Shown: piece by piece, positions 33,710-44,794 of the stretch
Numbering within the stretch: the first letter of the stretch is position 1
Layout: the number at the start of each line of letters is the position of its first letter
DNA from: Undaria pinnatifida
Lineage: Eukaryota > Sar > Phaeophyceae > Laminariales > Alariaceae
Direction: 5' to 3'
Length of the DNA: 64,000 nt
Assembly: GCA_012845835.1 (NCBI GenBank)
Contig: JABAKD010000007.1
Coordinates: forward strand, 5,905,358 to 5,969,357
Notes under the pieces: generated by a model
The model's database searches: none
The model's input: the letters and a program-made list of their open reading frames with translations, nothing else
Told to the model about the DNA's origin: nothing
Program-made: the position numbers and the translations under genes

Positions 33710-34409
33710 ACCGGGTTGAGGGCCAGTCCTGCTTTGCTGCTGTACTGACTGCCACACTGAGGCACAACGAGGGCGGCAAACGCCTGCGAGGTATCCTACA
33801 TATGAAGCGAGTATGGAGTACGAAGCACTCAATGTTTTTGCCAGGCACCAGTTATTTGTTTTGGCCGTTTGTTCAAGCTCGCACAGCATGGGCAGGGGAG
33901 GGTCTTTCTCGAAGTTTCCACCCACTCATGTGCTGACTGATGACATAAATCCTCGTCTTGCCATCTGCGTCTGGAGTAGTGCAGAAATATCATAGTCTAT
34001 TTTCAAGTAGTTTGGTCTTTCCTCGGCTTTTATTTTTATGCGTACTGAAAGAGACCACTATTTCGAGTTTTAGACATATGGTGTTTTTTTTATGCGTTTA
34101 AGGTCGAAGTATCGAATGGCCTAGCTCTTCCAGTTGGAAGTACTTAAGACCTGACCTCAAGGCTTAAATACGTCTAGTGTGCGGTTGCCCGGGGACAGAA
34201 GCGTCTCGTACCCCGCGAAATAGAGCCGGTCTCGGCGGCTTTCCGCGGCCATAGCTCGCGCCACGGACGTCCCATGAGCCCGGCACACGGCTGATAATAT
34301 ACCGACCGGTAGTCTGATCGCATTGCAGAAGAAAGCACACCAAAAAACTCTGCGCCGGCGGAGAAAAAGGGACGGACTAGGCAAAAAAATCAAAATGGTA
34401 CATATGCAT

Positions 34410-35814
34410 ACAATGGAGCTACTGCACACATGGGTGGCTCCAAAAGGTACAGCGGTGATAACACTTGTCGTGTATATATATAGCTACACTGTCTGTAGTT
34501 CCAAGGGGAGTCGGCGACCTATATACATAATGAGGACACTCAACCCGCAATACACGGAGGAGCTGGCCGAGTGAGTCAAGGCGATGAGGCGGCCATGGAG
34601 AACCACAGCAGGAGGATGGCACAAGGAGACCCACGACCGGCACGCACATCATCATCATGAGAGCAGCGATCGTCTTTTTTTCAAGGGTTATTTTCACGAG
34701 GCAGTAGTACAACAAGTTACTTACGTCACTGATTTTTGTAGAGTTTGTAGAAGAGTTGTTTGCCATTCACGAGGAACGACCCGCCGCAATTTTCAATTTT
34801 CAGGAACGGGCGTCGTAGCTGCTCTGCAACCTGTCAAATAACTCAGGAAGGAGAGGCGATCATTGATATCTGTACCGTGGTTTTCGGTTCCATTGCTCTT
34901 GTTTCACTGCATGCCCGCGGGTCGTCACTCTGACAGCACTCCAGACAGCAGGCGCGTTCGTCTACACTCACGATTACCGTGCGGTTCGTACGGTGCAGGC
35001 AGCCCAACCGCTGTAGTTTGTATCCGCGAGTTGGTCAGTTGTGGGGACGGGGGAACTCTATGCTGTAGTTGAGTGGATACCCGCGGCCATGTGAGTTCAT
35101 TTTGCACATTTGACCTTTTCACTTGTGCGCCTTTTTCTGTATCGTGCGTTTTTAGGCGGGAAGGCGTAGTATTTCCCTGACGAATTTTGATTTCACTTTT
35201 TTTTCGGATCTTCCTAGGGCTCCAGCACCTTCGTGTGAGCACGGACTCCAGATTTTTGACATGAGTTAATGTGAGCAAACAACAACAACACGGGATCGGA
35301 GTATCACACACAGATTGCAAAGAAGAGATTCGACAAAATCTTCGATATCACAGCTGGAGTAAATTTTTAATATGACACTATAGTCTAGTGTATATGCAGT
35401 TCTGACGGAGTTGTATATAGGTGGGGCAGCGGGTGATGTAGAGGGTGTATGCGTGTGTGGGCGGGGTAATATTTGTTGGGCGGCGGAGGAGGAATGGGGG
35501 GGATGGAGGTGGCGAGTGAACGGAGGTGGACTCGATCCAACTTGCTTATATGTTTGCTAAAATAATGCAGAATCTAGATGCCCAACATCTCAATGATAAT
35601 TATACAGTTTTTTAGTGACTTTTCTGGAAAACCTGGGAAGTACTGACTGTTGTTGTTTGTTTTAGATTCTTCCATTACATTTACACTGAAAATTCGTGCC
35701 ATACTCGTATAGGATGGCTACTACTGAGCCTGTGTGTGTCCTTGTTGCTAAACTGATATTCCCACCTTTCTACCTAGTACCAACGCCGATGCCGAGCTCA
35801 GACGTCACCAATTA
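34410..35814. other. spacer of the inverted duplication with a split FB terminus
   Basis: Two pieces of an inverted FB head are present: 34481-34555 (TAGCTACACTGTCTGTAGTT to CAACCCGCAATAC) and 35291-35365 (GGGATCGGAGTATCACACAC to CACAGCTGGAG). Normally they adjoin. Here 735 bp separate them. The inserted 34556-35290 has no recognised gene and no copy elsewhere in the window. The remainder (35366-35814) holds nothing I can identify. Confidence 0.7.
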
Positions 35815-36049
35815 TATGCATATGTACCATTTTGATTTTTTTGCCTAGTCCGTCCCTTTTTCTCCGCCGGCGCAGAGTTTTTTGGTGTGCTTTCTTCTGC
35901 AATGCGATCAGACTACCCGTCGGTATATTATCAGCCGTGTGCCGGGCTCATGGGACGTCCGTGGCGCGAGCTATGGCCGCGGAAAGCCGCCGAGACCGGC
36001 TCTATTTCGCGGGGTACGAGACGCTTCTGTCCCCGGGCAACCGCACACT

Positions 36050-37331
36050 AGACGTATTTAAGCCTTGAGGTCAGGTCTTAAGTACTTCCAACTGGAAGAG
36101 CTAGGCCATTCGATACTTCGACCTTAAACGCATAAAAAAAACACCATACGAGTATGTCTAAAACTCGAAATAGTGGTCTCTTTCAGTACGCATAAAAATA
36201 AAAGCCGAGGAAAGACCAAACTACTTGAAAATAGACTATGATATTTCTGCACTACTCCAGACGCAGATGGCAAGACGAGGATTTATGTCATCAGTCAGCA
36301 CATGAGTGGGTGGAAACTTCGAGAAAGACCCTCCCCTGCCCATGCTGTGCGAGCTTGAACAAACGGCCAAAACAAATAACTGGTGCCTGGCAAAAACATT
36401 GAGTGCTTCGTACTCCATACTCGCTTCATATGTAGGATACCTCGCAGGCGTTTGCCGCCCTCGTTGTGCCTCAGTGTGGCAGTCAGTACAGCAGCAAAGC
36501 AGGACTGGCCCTCAACCCGGTTCAATTTCCACCCTCGAAATGTAGGCATCCGCGGGAAAGAGGCAACAGGGTTGTAAACTGCAGCAGCAGCTCCGGCCAT
36601 GCGCTACGTCGGGCACAAAAACCAAACAAAAAAAATGTGTCATCGAAAAATGACAGCCTCTCAGGACGAGAGAGCAGGACCTCGAGCGCGCGACGAACTA
36701 TATCAGTCCCAGTTCTCTGACCGCAGAGAACGCCAGGGTAGGAGGAGTCTCGCGGGCGTTTTCCACCGGCTAGTTGTGCTGTAGTTGGGTTGGCTGTTGG
36801 GGTGCTGGTTGTCTGTGTGTTGTGCTGTGTTGTTTTGTTTTGTGGTGTGTTTTGTGTGTGCGCTCGATCCTCGTGAATGAACAAGGACTCCTTTTCAAGT
36901 AACAGTACGTAGAGGCATGCCGCTCCACGAGAGTGGGTCGCCTCTGACCACCGCCAACGTTTCTGATGGTGTTGTACACGCAGGTTGATTAACCCGGGTT
37001 GGGGATACACCAAGCGGCTTGCTAGGTTGAGCGTTGCAATTACTGCGTGGGTGTTGTGCTGTGCTGCTGCTGCAGTATCTGATGTTTCCTCGAGCTTTTG
37101 TCGTCTGAAATGCTGTTGTTTGCTGGAAAATACTCGGAAAATTGCTTCAAATATGCACTTGGGCCAAAATGTGCCCAAGTGCATATTTTGGGAAAATCCA
37201 CATCTCACCGTGGTCTGCCGTGGTCGTTAGGTCGATAAAATAGACCTATTTTTTAGACATTTCAAACACGATAGGGCTTAATTTGGTTTAGAGCCAAAAA
37301 TATAGGCATATCGTCAGGCTTAAATACGTCT
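36050..37331. mobile_element. TIR element nested in right arm (mirror copy)
   Basis: Mirror image of 32900-34175 with the same AGACGTATTTAAG ends. The mirrored 228-residue frame is at 36522-37208 on the minus strand. Confidence 0.55.
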
Positions 37332-37967
37332 ACTACTACACACGGTGGAACTTTAGTCCTCGCACGTACATCGGGGTGGCATCGAAATGTATTTGCGAGA
37401 GAATTTTCCCGCACTGCTAGACGCGGGCGCGGTGTATATGTACCCGCTGCAACGACGTGAACTATGTCATTACTGTGAGTTCTCCCTCACAATTGACACG
37501 GTGGTTACCATACAGCAGTAGCGAAACCTGTATAAAGAGATATAAAGTAGCAACACAACTCAAGCAAAAGTAACGATGTGCACATAACAGACCATATCGG
37601 CAACAAACATCGGTATAAACTGTTTAACTGTTTAAGCGCGCGGGGAAAAATACTGGACACAGAAAACAAACAACAAATTGACACCAATGATTCCTCTAAC
37701 AGCAGCGACAGCAGTACAAACGTAGAATTAATTGCTGCCACGCAGTTATACGGAGTGGACTTTCGAATAACTTATCACACCGAGCCTCAGCAATATCCCA
37801 ACCCTCCTCCTCCAAATGTCTGTGATATCTTATATTATCCACATTCTTTCCACTACGCATCCCTCCGATATACACCTTCTGCATAAATACTTCATCATCA
37901 GTTGTAGTCATTCGACTTGCGTCGCCCCCGGGAGGCACGTGTCCACCTCCCGAAGGGGAACCTTGTA

Positions 37968-39097
37968 GGACGTACGATATACCTTTTAAGATGGAGAAAT
38001 AGGGGAGAAATATTGCTAGGATGGTTCGCCCACAAAAATACAACAACAAACAAACCTCAACAACGGACATCTTAACCCCATTTGGATGCAGTATCATGGT
38101 GACATCAGATGATGCGACCTTATGTGGTAGTTATTCGTGGAATGATGTTATACGGAGGGACAGAACCTGATCATACTACTGCAAACGGAATAGGTTATAC
38201 GAACCACACCTGTAACCAACCTCTCGGTCTGTGGCCACGAAAAATGCCTGTGGGCATCTATCGAAATCTCAGTGCGTTTGCCTCATACATTCGAATGGCT
38301 GTACTGTCCACCCACGAGGACCGAAGGCATCCAGGGGACAACACCCGGAGTGCGATATTTTTCAAGAATACCCTCATGTCTGTGAAAATTATGGCTTTGC
38401 CCAATAAGCTTGCATATACTGGTATTTTAGCTTATACTTGTACGAAGTATTGGTTTTTGGAGCTTATGGAACAAAAACGTTTATGTCCGACCGAGCATAG
38501 CCAACATGCCAAATAGCTTATGTAAAGAGCATAACAAAGGAAATCGAGAATATAAGGTGGTTATGTCTGTCTGTCCCCATTTCAGGTGTATATGGCACAT
38601 GTGCGTCTGGTTGTCTGGCAGCACGGTGGAGACGCCAAATGGGTGGCCGCACTGTAATAATTCAATTCGCGAGGCTTACTTACACCCATTCATTGTCGGC
38701 TATGCTGTTTATCGTGATATTGGACGGTTCTACATAAAACACCAATACACGCACACACACGCTCGCGCGCGCGCTTACGCGCCAACGCGAGCACAAAAAA
38801 TGCGGAGAGCGCAAGGGACGCAGCCGATCTTCCGGTCTTGCGATCTTGCAGCGATGGCAAGCGCTCTCCTCAAATACAACAGAGGGCAGGGAAAGTAGCA
38901 TTGCGTCGTGCGGGATGTGGGGGTACTGGGTACTCCGCTATGTTTGGCTATCTCGCTATCTCTGCTTTTTCTGTCGAGTTTCGAGCAGAGAGTTCAAGCA
39001 AGTTTTCTAATTGACATATCGTGGGAAGTTCATTGTGGGCGGTAGTATGGAAAAGGCAGCAAGGCACTGTGCGACTGTGCGCCCTGTGCTGTATATG
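37968..39097. other. no gene confirmed; unidentified open frames
   Basis: A 135-residue frame (38109-38516, plus) and one of 130 residues (38506-38898, plus) overlap slightly but show no motif. A minus-strand frame (37696-38097) crosses the boundary of the inverted duplication. A CA/GC dinucleotide stretch lies at 38751-38773. Nothing decides that any frame is a gene. Confidence 0.4.
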
Positions 39098-39374
39098 GAC
39101 CCAACACATAGGCTACGCTAGGGGGGGTACCCCCGTTTTCACTGTGTGTTTGAGCCACTCGCACGAGTGACTCTGTACTTCACGGATGAAAATGGTTTAG
39201 GCACTTGTTTTGGAGCAGCTTAGATTACGTTTGCATTGCGGATTGATTTCGCCAATATAAAACATGAAGAAAATCCAAGATCGCAAAAGAACAAAGGGTT
39301 TACTCGCGCGAGTGACCCCTAGCCACTGAAATAAAAGGCCCAAAAAAGGGACCCCCCTACCGTAGCCTACGTCC
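39098..39374. mobile_element. MITE-A, copy 1
   Basis: Inverted ends GGCTACGCTAGGGGGGG and CCCCCCTACCGTAGCC enclose ~240 bp that match 50058-50326 throughout (GAGCCACTCGCACGAGTGAC, GTTTAGGCACTTGTTTTGG, TCGCGCGAGTGACCCCTAGC). The outermost bases are altered compared with copy 2 and no target duplication is visible, so this is the older insertion. Confidence 0.8.
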
Positions 39375-39459
39375 ACAATAAAGCACAACAACAGAAGTAG
39401 TAGGACATTTACGTAAATATATACAATTTTGAAGTATAGACTATAGGAGTATATATACA

Positions 39460-40215
39460 AGCCATTCATGCCGCTGCTTCCCCCCCCCCCCCCCATCCCC
39501 CCCCCCCCCCCCCCCCCACCCCCGCGCCCCAAACGCCCATCCTTCGCCACCACCCGCACCATCGCCTAGACCTAGCACCACATGTTGTATAGAAAACCCC
39601 TACACCTATGCCAACTAAAGCCCCTCCTCCCTTTCCCCCATCACCTCCATCCCCTCCCACCCCACCCCACCCCCAGCCCCTCGAACACTCTGCCCTCTAT
39701 TTACATGTTGTACGACTTACACGATATACATTATAAACTGGTGCATTATTTCCAAAATCGTCACATTTATCCCTCAAAAAGAATATATAGTTTCCACGGA
39801 CAAATTGAGCTGCCCCGCCCGTCCCATCCCCCCACCCCCAAACCCCCTTCCCGCCCCCCCCCCCCCCAACCCCGCTCTCTTTTGATCAAAACCAGGCCCC
39901 CACGTCGTTAAAAACTCCGCCCTCCCTTCACCGGATATTCGACTTACAGGAGGAGTCACTTGATAAACGGATGGATATCCTTCCACCGCTGTCAGATTTT
40001 GTCCCCCTCAGAAACGGGTTTTATCGTTTCCGCGCACAGACTGGCTAACATGACCCTGTTGACCCTGATAGCTACACTATAGTTGCAAGGGGAGTCGCCG
40101 ACCTATATCCTTAATGAGGACACACAACCCGTAATACGCGCGATCGGAGTATCACACACAGCTTGCAAGGATGAGTTTCGACAAAATCTTCGATCTCACA
40201 GCTGGAGTGTATTTT
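39460..40215 (-). mobile_element. FB element, C-rich arm with one terminus
   Basis: Begins inside a module (GCCATTCATGCCGCTGCTTC), continues through C-runs 39481-39520, CCATCGCCTAGACCTAGCAC, two arm segments with TTTCCACGGACAAATTGAGC, and closes with the complete inverted head 40050-40210. The opposite arm is absent. Confidence 0.8.
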
Positions 40216-41689
40216 CATTTAATATATATGATCTAATATATTCGAATCGTGTGTATTTTACTTTTTCAGCACTGACACACCTGCACCTGCCATGTGGCTG
40301 AAAAAACAGGACAAAACAGAGGGAGAAATCACGTTTCACGAACTTGCCAACGACAAGCATGGATGCCCAACGAGAATTTGACAAGCAAGCACACTTTCAT
40401 CGAACGAAAATAAAGCTAGAGATGGATTGAAGAGCGGGCATCAGTCGAGCTTATCTGTGCAAAACTGGCATAAATCGAGAGCTTATTTCCAGTTTTTAAG
40501 CCAATCCCCGCTAAAAAAAGCGTACATTCAGAAAAAAAGCTTATTAGGTAAGGCCCTAGTGAAAATTCAATCAAAAAGCTAAAAATATTCACACACACAG
40601 AGTTCGGCTGCGGCCGGAATTCTGGATCGTCATGTGGACCACGTCATTCGTGAAGGTAATTGCAAAATCTCAAGCTATGTGTTCAGAGATTCGCTCGCGA
40701 CCATGTCCGTCACCCAGTAGATCTACGCTTTGAACGGTTGGTCAAAAACAATAGTTGAGCGGTATCTGAATATCAATTGCGAGGTTCAAAGCTCATCTAG
40801 GGTGGTTTTACTCGATCACCCCGTTTATCGCACGCACGCACGAAAGCAGCTGACAGACCCCCCCGCTTATCGGCCGCCCTACCCCACACAATCACTCATC
40901 ACCGAGCAGCTGTTCCACCTCAACATCCACCTGGGCCCTTTTGCCCCCGCCTTTCCTGCCAGGCACAAACCCCAACAAGTTCTCCCCAAGCACCAACCAG
41001 ATATCAAGGCGAACAGCACGCACCCGACAGCGTGATAGAGTTTTATACGCCGGCAGCACCAGCACCAGCAGTTGTCGAAACGGTTCGGGATTTTTTAGAC
41101 GTGTCTTGTCACACCAGGTGAGTGGCTGTATGCCTAGGATGTTTAAAAATATAGACAGTCTTCTGATTGTGACCATTGCTCGATCTCTGTTTGTATACGC
41201 ATCTGCTATAACAATTGAATAATATTTTTTTTTCTGTCCGAGAGCTGGTTCGACTTCTTTTCTTGATGGAGCGCGATGCCAAGGTGCCCAGGGCAACCAC
41301 ATCGCAGAAGGAGGAAGGTTTCTGTGCGTTTTACCCATGTATGTAGCCTGTCGAAGGTCCTTTGCCATGTAGTTATCCCATAAAAAGGTGAATGCTTGTG
41401 ATAATGAAATCTCACGCGATGTTTGATTCCCCTCACGAAGCCGCCTGGCGTACGATACTGTCTTGAGCGAATCAAGCTCTGATCCCACCACCTCATTTGT
41501 TGTATGAGATATAGAGCTCCCCGTGTTAGCATCCGAATCAGATCGATCGGAAGACCTCGTTTTGCCAAGGACTGACTTTGACCATACAAGTTACATATAT
41601 ATGGTCCCATACAAGTTACATACGGTAAGTATATAATGATTGACCCGACTGATTAGCCGTCATTTGCGCATGTTTTCAAATTGATTTTG
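40216..41689. other. unidentified; coding-like minus-strand frame
   Basis: A 199-residue minus-strand frame (40892-41491) has a coherent C-terminal part (CRVRAVRLDIWLVLGENLLG, then RAQVDVEVEQLLGDE and a stop) that looks like real protein. I do not recognise its family. The upstream portion overlaps sequence distantly similar to 31370-31500. It may be a decayed exon or transposon protein. Confidence 0.35.
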
Positions 41690-42140
41690 ACCATAGTCGC
41701 TGCATTCATGCATTAGACTACACCTTGAAGCATTTACGAGTGTCAACTGATGACGTTCGTTACCCACCCGGATGGAAGGAATCTCGGGCAACGATACAAC
41801 AAAAAATATCCTGCATACAGAATTTGCATTTGTCGTAGTTACTCCGTGTTGGTATTGTCGATTGCATCGAGGGCTACGCTTTCGGACCGTTCGTTGGAGG
41901 ACGCGAGCTATAGAAAGACCCGCTTTCTGCTGCCGTTATAGCAGTAGCGGACATCCTCTAACTCCAACATTGACTTTGTTTGAGTGAGACCCATGCTACG
42001 ATGGGTGGAGGTAGCTAAGGCTTTACTGCCGCACGCAGGTCACTCACACTAGTATTTGTCCAAAGAATTCAGAACGCTACTAAGAACGTCTGAGGCACCC
42101 GCTTCTCGCACGAGCAAAACAAATTTGCCAGAAAATATAT
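41690..42140 (-). repeat. R4 repeat, copy 2
   Basis: Reverse-complement partner of 30815-31370, covering the same blocks in the same order. Neither copy has terminal repeats that I can see. Confidence 0.6.
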
Positions 42141-42415
42141 ATATTACATGTGTTGCGTTGGCTGCGCGCCGACAATCTCAATTTATAGCCGTCTCCACAA
42201 AAAACCTTTGACAGATGAACTTCTAACGGTCTATGTAAGCCATGCGCGCGCCATATTTGTACACTACTGACGCATCCCGATATACCCCGTACCAAGTCTC
42301 AGCCAGGAAGGACAAAGCCGTATCCTAGCGCGAACACGAAAACGGGTGTGTAGACGGAATTACCCTCGTTTGGGTCAAAGGGTGCATTGCTTGTATACAC
42401 CCTTGTTAGATGTGT

Positions 42416-42667
42416 GAGTCATCCCATGGTAGGGGTTGGACTTTCTGCGCCAAAACGTCCCTGGGCGATTGAGTTCCTCGTGTGAGGAACTGCCGGTCAA
42501 TGAAGAATTTTTTCTCGAGTACTTCTTTTTTTGGACTAAGGCATAGAAGAAGCTTGGTCGGGTTTCGCGAACGAATTCCTTCGAAGTCATTTTTCGAGTG
42601 AGATATTGAGTTCTTCATGTGAGGAACTCAGGGACGTTTGGGTGCAACCCCTACCATGGGATGACTC
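42416..42667. mobile_element. MITE-B
   Basis: GAGTCATCCCATGGTAGGGG at 42416 and the inverted CCCCTACCATGGGATGACTC ending 42667. Inside both ends lie AACGTCCCTG and a GAGTTCCTC motif, extending the pairing to about 80 bp with an internal mismatch region. GTGT flanks each end (42412-42415 and 42668-42671), a candidate 4-bp target duplication. At 252 bp it encodes nothing. It lies at the edge of the second R3 copy. Confidence 0.75.
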
Positions 42668-43640
42668 GTGTGTAACATTTTTCACTATCGAAAAGTAAAC
42701 GAAGAACAGGCAACAGAGAGAGCATTCGCATCCAGAAGATCCACGCCCCACATGTCATGTTAAGTAGCTGATTTGCCGGGGTATGGTTTTGTCCTGCCCG
42801 ACATGAGGGCACAGGAACCGTTGGTGGAAAATGTAGAGACACGGCCTTCGTGAAAAATAATGGAGACGTCCATTCCTGTCAGATGGGAAATTGGTCGACC
42901 GCCTTACGGCAGGCACGATATAAACAATGAAAAGGTTTGGTGGACAGGTATCAACATGGGTGTAGAATATTTCCCGGTTGATAATGTAAAAATAAAAATA
43001 CAATCCAGCTGTGAGATCGAATATTTTGTCAAAATTCATATTATATTGCAAGCTGTGTTTGATACTCCGATCGCGCGTATTACGTGTTGTGTGTCCTCAT
43101 TAAGGATATAGGTCGGCGACTTACCTTGCAACTACAGTGTAGCTATCATGGTCAACAGGGTGATGTTAGGCAGTCTGTGCGCGGAAATTATAAAACCCGT
43201 TTCTGAGAGGGACAAAATCTGACAGCTGTGGAAGGAAATGCATCAGTTTATCAAGTGAATCCTGTAAGTCGAATATCCGGTGAGGGGAGGGCGGAGTTTT
43301 AATATTGTGTCGAAACACGAAACGACCCTACTCAGACGAACTCAATCCGACGAAGTTTACCTTTCTCACTGCAGATACATAGCAAATGACATGCCATGCG
43401 TGTACCTTTCGCATTCCTCGGTATACGACTGCTGCTGTGTGATATGTGAAGTACATCACTTGGGCCGTCGCATACCACACCCTTGGAGTATGCAACACAG
43501 TAGCAATGCTGATTTTAGCACAAAACCAAACACGCAACTCTGACCCGCGGGCACGTTCTTTACACGATGAATCTCGAGGTGTCTTCATGACGGGAAAGAA
43601 ATTGCGCACAGCCTCCATTTAATATGGTGCACACTACTAA
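42668..43640 (-). repeat. R3 repeat, copy 2 interrupted by FB
   Basis: 42668-42975 and 43298-43640 together form the reverse complement of 27480-28170. The FB fragment at 42985-43297 separates the two halves at a point that is continuous in the other copy, so FB inserted into R3. Confidence 0.65.
42985..43297 (+). mobile_element. FB head fragment inserted in R3
   Basis: Head (CAATCCAGCTGTGAGATCGA) with a small internal duplication (CATATTATATTGCAAGCTG), then the arm to GGGAGGGCGGAGTTTT where it stops abruptly. Only one terminus is present, so insertion was followed by deletion, or the fragment was inserted in truncated form. Confidence 0.75.
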
Positions 43641-43924
43641 AACATCAATAACGCTACGTACCGTACAGGGGGTCACATCTGGACCCGTTTTTGCAGTAGT
43701 GTCTGCAGGTCACTCGCCTGAGCGATGCCACCCCTCCCTGTTACTTGTTTTCATAACATGCTTTGGCGCCTTTTAGTTTGTTTTGACGCGAACACCTAAT
43801 AATAGGATGGTTACCTACTACGATGACCCAAACGAACTCCAACATAGGTTGTGGACGGTAAGGTACAGAGTGTGATAGCTCGGATCATGTTAGGAAAAAG
43901 AGCGTAGGACGCTTCAATATGCTT
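43641..43924. other. no feature recognised
   Basis: About 280 bp between R3 and the next FB copy. I see no motif or partner sequence in the window. Confidence 0.4.
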
Positions 43925-44655
43925 AAAACCTTCCCCCTCACTTATGTTTTTCTTTCTCTCGCTTTCTCTTGCTTAAACGCCCCACCAAATATAGAAATCC
44001 GCCAGTGTAATAAACACTTCCACGCCCTAGATATCGCTTCGTTATCGTTTTAGAGCCGTCCATGCCGCTGCTGCGATTCCCACCCACCCCCGCCCCCAAC
44101 ACCCCCTCCTTCCCCACCACCCGCACCATCGCCTAGACCTAGCAATTACGCGTGCTGCAGCAAACCCCTACATCTATGCGACCTGAAAAAGCCCTTCCGC
44201 CCCTCTCTCCCGCCCCCTCCGGCACATTATCCCCCCCCCGTCCCCCACAAGAGGGATTTATAGTTTCCACGAACAAATTATCATGCCGCACCCGTCCCGT
44301 CCCGCCCCTCAAACCCGCCCGGCCCCATTTTGATCAACATCAGCCCTCCACGTCCTCAAAGACTCCGCCCTCCCCTCACCGGATATTCGACTTACAGTAT
44401 TCACTTGATAAACTGTGCATTTCCTTCCACAGCTGTCAGATTTTGTCCCTCTCACAAACGGGTGTTTTAATTTCCGCGCACAGACACATGAACATCACCC
44501 TGTTGACCCTGGTAGCTACACTGTAGTTGCAAGGGAAGTCGCCGACCTATATCCTTAATGAGGACACACAACCCGTAATACGCGCGATCGGAGTATCACA
44601 CACAGCTTGCAAAGATGAGTGTCGACAAAATCTTCGATCTCACAGCTGGAGTGTA
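43925..44655 (-). mobile_element. FB element, C-rich arm with one terminus
   Basis: Starts at AAAACCTTCCCCCTCAC and contains the module GCTTAAACGCCCCACC ... GCCGTCCATGCCGCTGCTGC, CCATCGCCTAGACCTAGCA, arm segments, and the inverted head 44505-44655. With 42985-43297 it could be the two ends of one element whose middle was replaced, but the R3 sequence between them argues for separate insertions. Confidence 0.78.
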
Positions 44656-44794
44656 CACACATTTTTATAATATGCTAACCTACGAGCTCGATAAGAACTG
44701 CATACATATGAAATTCAGTTCATTTTTATACATTATATTTTGTGTATATTTACGAATCAAAATGCAGGAACCGTTACGTCGTGCAGTAGTGCTA

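Larger units (their letters stand above)
32900..34175. mobile_element. TIR element nested in left arm
   Basis: AGACGTATTTAAGCCT at 32900 is answered by the inverted AGGCTTAAATACGTCT ending at 34175. ATGTCTAAAA lies just inside both ends. AGT occurs immediately outside each end (32897-32899 and 34176-34178), a candidate 3-bp target duplication. The mirror copy in the right arm is 36050-37331, so the element was present before the inversion. It contains a 228-residue frame but no recognised transposase. Confidence 0.55.
32264..37967. repeat. 5.7-kb inverted duplication (two 2.15-kb arms)
   Basis: Left arm 32264-34409 and right arm 35815-37967 are reverse complements with very few differences: for example an extra ACGAG-like segment near 36148, ACACGCTT against GCGCGCTT, and CATCAGAC against CAGATACT-like. 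The arms start outside at ACAAGGTTCCCC and stop inside at CATATGCATA. The spacer is 34410-35814. Each arm has the same internal elements. No target-site duplication is obvious at the outer ends, so a recent inverted segmental duplication is more likely than a transposon with 2-kb terminal repeats, although the latter remains possible. Confidence 0.9.

Noticed and set aside
36688-36760. Retroviral-type protease motif in the arms (LLDAGA read near 37418)
   Set aside because: It lacks the Asp-Thr/Ser-Gly triad and has no neighbouring retroelement domains.
32264-37967. Two oppositely oriented homologous genes
   Set aside because: Mirrored frames are explained by the inverted duplication as a whole. 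Non-coding parts are equally conserved, so identity does not indicate selection on proteins.
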